DNA from: Acanthornis magna
Taxonomy: Eukaryota; Chordata; Aves; Passeriformes; Acanthizidae
Assembly (NCBI GenBank): GCA_036785705.1
Contig: JAWUZG010000959.1
Location: forward strand, 1 to 64,000
DNA length: 64,000 nt
Reading direction: 5' to 3'
Below the pieces are notes generated by a model that was given only the letters and a program-made list of their open reading frames with translations, was not told the DNA's origin and did no database searches. Positions within the stretch are counted from its first letter, which is position 1, and every line of letters begins with the position of its first letter. Shown one piece after another: positions 59,331 to 64,000 of the stretch. Position numbers and translations under genes: made by a program.

Positions 59331-60420
59331 GGAAGTCAGGAAAAGAAACACAGAGAGAGAGAGAGAGATATCCACGGTCATGGCCTTGGATCCAGCACCA
59401 TCTCAGCTGCTGTGAGCTCTGGGGCCGTGGGACGTGTCAGTGTCACAGCTGTGTCACAGCCTTTACCTGCTCTGGTCCCTCTCACAGGTGGGGTTTTCGG
59501 GGTGCCAGGGGCTTGGCAGCCACTTTGGGGCTGGCCCAGAGGCTGCAGTGGCTGGGAGTGGGGCAGTGACTGCCCCACCTACACAGAACTTGCCCTGCCC
59601 CCCAAACACACACTCCAGATGTTTGGGGCCATCCATCATTTCTCTGCTCTCCAGCACTGAGGCAATGGACTCTGCCTACAGCTCTGAGCTCGTGCCCATG
59701 GCAACCACTCCTGGCAATGGGGCTCCATGGAGCTGCACTCAGGAAGCCCCCAAGAACTGGGGAGTACCCCAAAACTGCCTCCAAAATGTGGGATGCCCCA
59801 AAATCCCTTCAGGAATGTGGAATACCCCAAATCCCAGTCAAGAACAGGTTCCCCCTCCCGTCATCACCCCCAACCTTCGGCTGTCTCATTCCAGACCCTG
59901 CCCCACCCTCCCAATCCGCACCCCAACCTATTCCACCCTTCCTGGACACCACGACCCCCTTCCCAAGCCCTATTTCCACCTCATTCCACCCCTCTCAAAC
60001 CCCATCCCACCCATCCTGCACCCCCCAATGCCCATCTCACCCCTCCTAATTGGCATTCCACTTCACCCAATCCCCTTCCAACTCCATTCCACCCTGCGGG
60101 GCTGTGCAATTGAGTAATTTTGTGCTGGGATTGAGTAGTTTTCAGTGGCGTTGAGTGGTTTTGAGGTGACAGATCAATCCCTCTCATCTTTTGGAGTGCA
60201 ATGCAATGGAGAAAACTACACCAAAGACCCCCAAAATCCCCAAATCCTCCCAGGTATCTCCCCAAATCCCACAATCCCCACACACACAGTATAAAGTGAG
60301 ACTTTAGATGACTTCAATCAATTTATTGATATTTAGCCCATTTTTGTGTGTTTTGAAGGGATGAAGATGAATCAAAAGAAAATCAGGGCCACAATAAAAG
60401 GGACCACCATTAAGGTGTCT
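59331..60420. repeat. Inverted duplicate of 39431-41085 (without LTR)
   Basis: Inverted counterpart with the empty LTR site near 60000-60010. No gene is recognised. Confidence 0.65.
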
Positions 60421-60546
60421 TCCCAATGTGGATCAAGAGGAATGTGGGTCACCAGGGCTCTTCCCAAAAATGGTCCTCCAATAGGGGATGAAGATGGAGC
60501 AGCAGACAAAGCTCTTCCCAGAGTCAGGGCACTTGCACGGCCTCCC
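60421..60546 (-). pseudogene. Vestigial finger after the stop of ZNF-6
   Basis: After TAA the minus strand reads GRPCKCPDSGKSF and continues with lost zinc-binding residues, as behind the other paralogs. Confidence 0.6.
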
Positions 60547-62127
60547 TTAGTGGTGCCTCCGTTGGTGTTGGGTCATGTTAGAGCGGTGTGAGCAGCTCTT
60601 CCCACACTCAGGACACACATAGGGCTTCTCCCCGGTATGGATGCACTGGTGGGTGACAAAGAGGGAGTTGTGCTTGAAGCCCTTCCCGCAGTCGGGGCAG
60701 AGGAAGGGCCTCTCCTCTGTGTGAATCCACTGGTGCTTGAGGAGATGGGAGCTGGTCTGAAACCTCTTCCCGCAGTCAGGGCAGAGGAAGGGCCTCTCCT
60801 CTGTGTGGATCCGCTGATGCCTGAAGAGATCAGAGCTGGTCTGAAACCTCTTCCCACACTCGGGACACTCATAGGGCCTCTCCCCGGTGTGGCTCCGCTG
60901 GTGAATGACCAGGGTGGAGCTCGTGCTGAAGCTCTTCCCACATTCCCCACACTTGTAGGGCCGTTCCCTGGTGTGGATTCGCTGGTGGCGGATCAGGCTG
61001 GAGCTCTGGCTGAAGCTCTTCCCACACTCAGGACACTCGTAAGGCCTCTCCCCAGTGTGGATCCTCTGGTGGACAGTCAGGTGGGACCTCCTGCTGAAGC
61101 TCCACCCACATTCCCCACACTCAAAGGGACATTCCCCACTGTGGATCATCTGGTGGCAGATCAGATGATATCTCCTGATGAAGCTCTTTCCACATTTCCC
61201 ACACTCATATGGACGTTCCCCTCTGTGGATAATCTGGTGGCAGATCAGCTGGGACCTCCTGCTGAAGCTCCTCCCACATTCCCCACACTCAAAGGGACAT
61301 TCCCCACTGTGGATCATCTGGTGGCAGATCAGATGATATCTCCTGATGAAGCTCTTTCCACATTTCCCACACTCATATGGACGTTCCCCTCTGTGGATAA
61401 TCTGGTGGCAGATCAGCTGGGACCTCGTGCTGAAGCTCCTCCCACATTCCCCACACTCATAGGGCCGTTTCCCTGTGTGGATCATCTGGTGGCGGATCAG
61501 GTTGGAGTTCCTGATGAAGCTCTTTCCACATTTCCCACACTCGTAGGGACGTTCCCCAGTGTGGATCATCTGGTGGCGGATCAGGTCAGACCATTTCCTG
61601 AAGCTCTTCCCACACTGTAAGCACTTGTAGGGCTTCTCCCCATTGTGAAGCTGCTCATGGACCACCAGGCCTGAGCTCTGGCTGAAGCTCTGGTCACCTT
61701 CCCGGCACAGGTTGGGTCTTTCCTCTTTGGAGCACCCTGAGCTGGGTTTGGAGCCCCTCCTCATGTGCGATCTCCAGGGCTTTTCCTCCCTGTTGGATTC
61801 CTGTGCTGTGCAGCTGCTCAAAATGGCCTCTTCCATGACGTTCTGGTGGGGGGATTTGTCCTCCCTGATCACTATTCCCAGATCATCTCCTAGGGGAGGA
61901 AGGATAAGGAGAGGATTTGGGATTTGCCTCCATGCCAGAGGGAAGGGGAAGGACGTCCCCTCGGATTCATCCCTGGCAGGATGGTGGCAGCAAGGTTTTC
62001 CTGCAGCCGGGGGCAATGCTGGGCTGGGAGATGGAGGAGAAGAGAGGGGGAAAGGGGCAGTGACTTCCTCCTCACCTGCCTGGGGGTCCTGGGGCACAGT
62101 TGTCTTCCTCGCAGCCTCCTTCTCCAT
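60547..62127 (-). CDS. C2H2 zinc-finger protein (ZNF-6), 13 fingers
   Basis: Two exons (62127-62076 from the conserved ATG, and 61889-60547), phase 1, 464 aa. The leader starts [17 protein letters not shown], then [13 protein letters not shown], without KRAB or SCAN. A decayed finger (LCREGDQSF...HEQLH) precedes thirteen C2H2 fingers. Fingers 3-4 and 5-6 are a 168-bp tandem duplication. Linkers vary: HRGERP and HSGECP in the duplicated part, TEERP at fingers 10-12. Finger 13 reads [14 protein letters not shown]...HQRRH, with Phe replaced by Cys. The acceptor-bounded exon probably starts at 62154. Likely a nuclear DNA-binding protein; the largest array here and the only one with recent internal expansion. 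Confidence 0.88.
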   Translation of the reverse strand: MEKEAARKTTVPQDPQAGEEEVTAPFPLSSPPSPSPALPPAAGKPCCHHPARDESEGTSFPFPLAWRQIPNPLLILPPLGDDLGIVIREDKSPHQNVMEEAILSSCTAQESNREEKPWRSHMRRGSKPSSGCSKEERPNLCREGDQSFSQSSGLVVHEQLHNGEKPYKCLQCGKSFRKWSDLIRHQMIHTGERPYECGKCGKSFIRNSNLIRHQMIHTGKRPYECGECGRSFSTRSQLICHQIIHRGERPYECGKCGKSFIRRYHLICHQMIHSGECPFECGECGRSFSRRSQLICHQIIHRGERPYECGKCGKSFIRRYHLICHQMIHSGECPFECGECGWSFSRRSHLTVHQRIHTGERPYECPECGKSFSQSSSLIRHQRIHTRERPYKCGECGKSFSTSSTLVIHQRSHTGERPYECPECGKRFQTSSDLFRHQRIHTEERPFLCPDCGKRFQTSSHLLKHQWIHTEERPFLCPDCGKGFKHNSLFVTHQCIHTGEKPYVCPECGKSCSHRSNMTQHQRRHH

Positions 62128-62268
62128 CTGGCCAAAGTTAGGGAATGAGAAATCCTGGTTTGGGGGGAAAACAAGATGTGAGTGCATTGGGTTGGGGTTC
62201 CTCCTGCCCAAGTCCATCTCTAGAAATCACTGGGTGTATCAGTACTGTAAAAGCCTCTGAAACACTGT

Positions 62269-62980
62269 GCTGGTTTAAAGTGGTGGGAGAAATGGATCCC
62301 ACCAAATTGCACCCAGAGAGATTAAGGTGGGAATTACAATTCACCAAAAAGATTACAAGAAATAAAATGATAGAGCTTTAACTCACAAAGGCAGAGTATA
62401 ACCAGGCACCCTGGGACAAGAACAAGATGGTGTTCCATAGTTCCTGTGCTGAGCGCCACATGGTCCCATTGCATGAAAAGAAAAAGCAAAAGAAAACCAA
62501 ACCTGTTGGTCAGAGGGGTGGTCACTGTCCTGCCAAAGTGACAGTTGCAGTCTTGTCAAAAGCAGTGGCTGCAGACCCGTTGGAGTTCTGGTCCTTCTCC
62601 AGAACTGTTGAGAGGTGCCGGAATTCCCCAAGATCAATGATTATATATGCTCAGGTTCATGTGGGAATGCTCAGTACCGCCCCCAGGGCAGGGAGATTCA
62701 CAATGCAATGATGTCATCCTGTGAGTCATGGGATATTTTGGAAGTCCTTGATGGTCTCAATTGTTTCAGCTGCCCATTGTGCTGGTGCCATTGAGTCCAG
62801 GATGGCCCATTAGCAGAGATGACCCCTCAGGCTGGGTGACACTGTGCTGGTGCTTCCCCGGAGGGAGTTATCTCAGCTGAGTCATTGGTGTGAAGAAAAG
62901 GAAACAATGCCCTGCCTCATATCCTACGATGACATTTCACTGCCAGCCTGTCCTGATTACAGGAACAGGGCACCAGTTTA
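62269..62980. mobile_element. Possible LTR element
   Basis: Begins TGTGCTGGTTTAAAG, a typical avian LTR opening, in sequence of different composition from its flanks. The end near 62970 is uncertain. No coding capacity. Confidence 0.4.
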
Positions 62981-63179
62981 GCACTCTGTGGATGTAACCA
63001 AACTGGGCATTCTACTCCCCTTAGGTCATTTCTGATGAGCTGTTAATGATGTGTCCTTTGCAGGAGCTGCCCAGTGCAGCCCCGACCCCTCAGGCTACGA
63101 CCTGGCTGTTAAATGAGATAAGGAGGGAGAGGCAAACCCTGCAAGGCAGGGGTCTCCCCTCTCCAAGTTCCCATCTTTG
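62981..63179. other. No recognisable gene
   Basis: Short unique stretch between the LTR-like element and the ZNF-upstream-like copy. Confidence 0.4.
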
Positions 63180-63605
63180 GTGTTCTGTGAGGCTTTGCTC
63201 TCTGAGGTCCCACTTAGTGAAGCTGGGGCTTTTGGGGGTCCCAGGGATCCCCTCTTCCCTGTGTCTATCTCCAGGCAGCCGGGGCTCCAGGGGGTCCCCA
63301 CTCTGTGGGTTCTCATTTCAGGGTCCCAAGGCTCCCCCCTCCAGCCTGCTGGGGCTCCCCCATCTCCACTATTGCCCCTCTCCATTCTCCCCTCCCACAG
63401 CTCTCCCCATGGTCCCCAAAACCGGTGTCCCCCTGCCACCTCCATTCCTGCGCAATCCTCACATGGCCTCGGACAGAGCCCAATCCCTACCACAGGGGGA
63501 CCTGCATCCCTCCATCCCCTGCCAGGGCTCTGCTGACACTGCCACCGGGTCCCCCCCAAAACACCTCCCAGTGAACCCCCAATGTCTCCCTGAGGATCAT
63601 CTGCA
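63180..63605 (-). other. Inverted copy of the ZNF-5 upstream region
   Basis: Minus-strand match to 54851-55270 (GGGACCCCCAAAAGCCCC, GGAGAGGGGC-A-AGTGGAG, GTTATGCA-ATG). No finger exon follows leftward on this strand before ZNF-6's own upstream region, so a gene may have been lost. Confidence 0.5.
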
Positions 63606-64000
63606 TAACATGACTGGGGGTTACTGGGCCCATGTTGGGAGGAAAAAGTGGACACATTGGGAGCAACTGGGATCAACTGGAAGCTACTGGAACCATGCTG
63701 AGGGGGACTGAGACCACAGCTGGGGCAACTGGGATCATACTGGGAGAAACTGGGACCACACTTGGGGCAACTGACTGAAACTGGGATCACGCTGGAGGCA
63801 ACTGGGAGTAACTGGGAAAGACTGGGATCATTCTGAGGGAACTAGAACCTTACTGGGGCAACTGGCAGTGCCTGGGAATGACTATGAGCATGCTGAGGGC
63901 AACGGGAGTGTCTCCGTAACCATACTGGGCTGACGGGAACCACTCTGGGAACAATTGGGACCATGCTGGGGACACGCTGGGCACGACTGGGACCCTGCTG
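63606..64000 (+). repeat. ACTGGGA-type minisatellite, continues past window edge
   Basis: Same word family as 7376-7875; the complement of 52860-54850. It also shares the GACTATGAGCATGCTGAGGGCAA unit (complement of 54563-54585). Confidence 0.85.

Overview
The window looks like songbird (passerine) genomic DNA from the MHC region, probably a GC-rich microchromosome. Five signals point there: several copies of a passerine-type MHC class II beta signal-peptide exon, an MHC class I-type promoter, a CR1 LINE with its octamer-repeat 3' end, a family of KRAB-less C2H2 zinc-finger genes, and many solo LTRs. Genes have introns, polyadenylation signals and minisatellites, so this is not prokaryotic. 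Calls rest on reading the sequence; no database search was run.

Most of the window is built from one duplicon repeated with variations. In the orientation of its zinc-finger gene it runs: CpG-rich block, terminal-exon-like ORF of an unidentified gene (opposite strand), GC-rich flank, MHC class II beta exon 1, zinc-finger upstream region, zinc-finger gene (one short exon and one long finger exon), and a decayed MHC class II beta exon 2 (opposite strand). Copies are D1 (1-5133, zinc-finger exon cut by the left edge), D2 (9383-17458, inverted), D3 (33741-39143, internally deleted) and D4 (44212-52190). Two further zinc-finger genes sit at 55616-56700 (frameshifted) and 60547-62127. Solo LTRs present in some copies and absent from others mark the order of events.

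Layout: 1-5.1 kb D1; 5.6-9.4 kb a severed MHC class I promoter and first exon between LTRs and a minisatellite; 9.4-17.5 kb D2 with a 9-finger gene; 19.4-22.8 kb an apparently complete eight-exon ZP3-like egg-coat gene (minus strand); 22.9-25.2 kb a 5'-truncated CR1; 26.8-33 kb minisatellites, an ERVL-like pol remnant and paired duplications; 33.7-39.4 kb D3; 39.4-44 kb LTRs and an inverted duplicate of 59.4-60.4 kb; 44-52.2 kb D4; 52.9-54.85 kb a minisatellite with about 800-bp higher-order structure; 55-58.3 kb a broken zinc-finger gene and MHC class II fragments; 58.3-64 kb repeats, a 13-finger gene and another minisatellite.

The best candidates for functional genes are ZP3-like and the zinc-finger genes at 15.4, 34.5, 44.2 and 60.5 kb. 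The MHC pieces are isolated exons not joined to the rest of a gene, a pattern consistent with fragmentation by repeated duplication.
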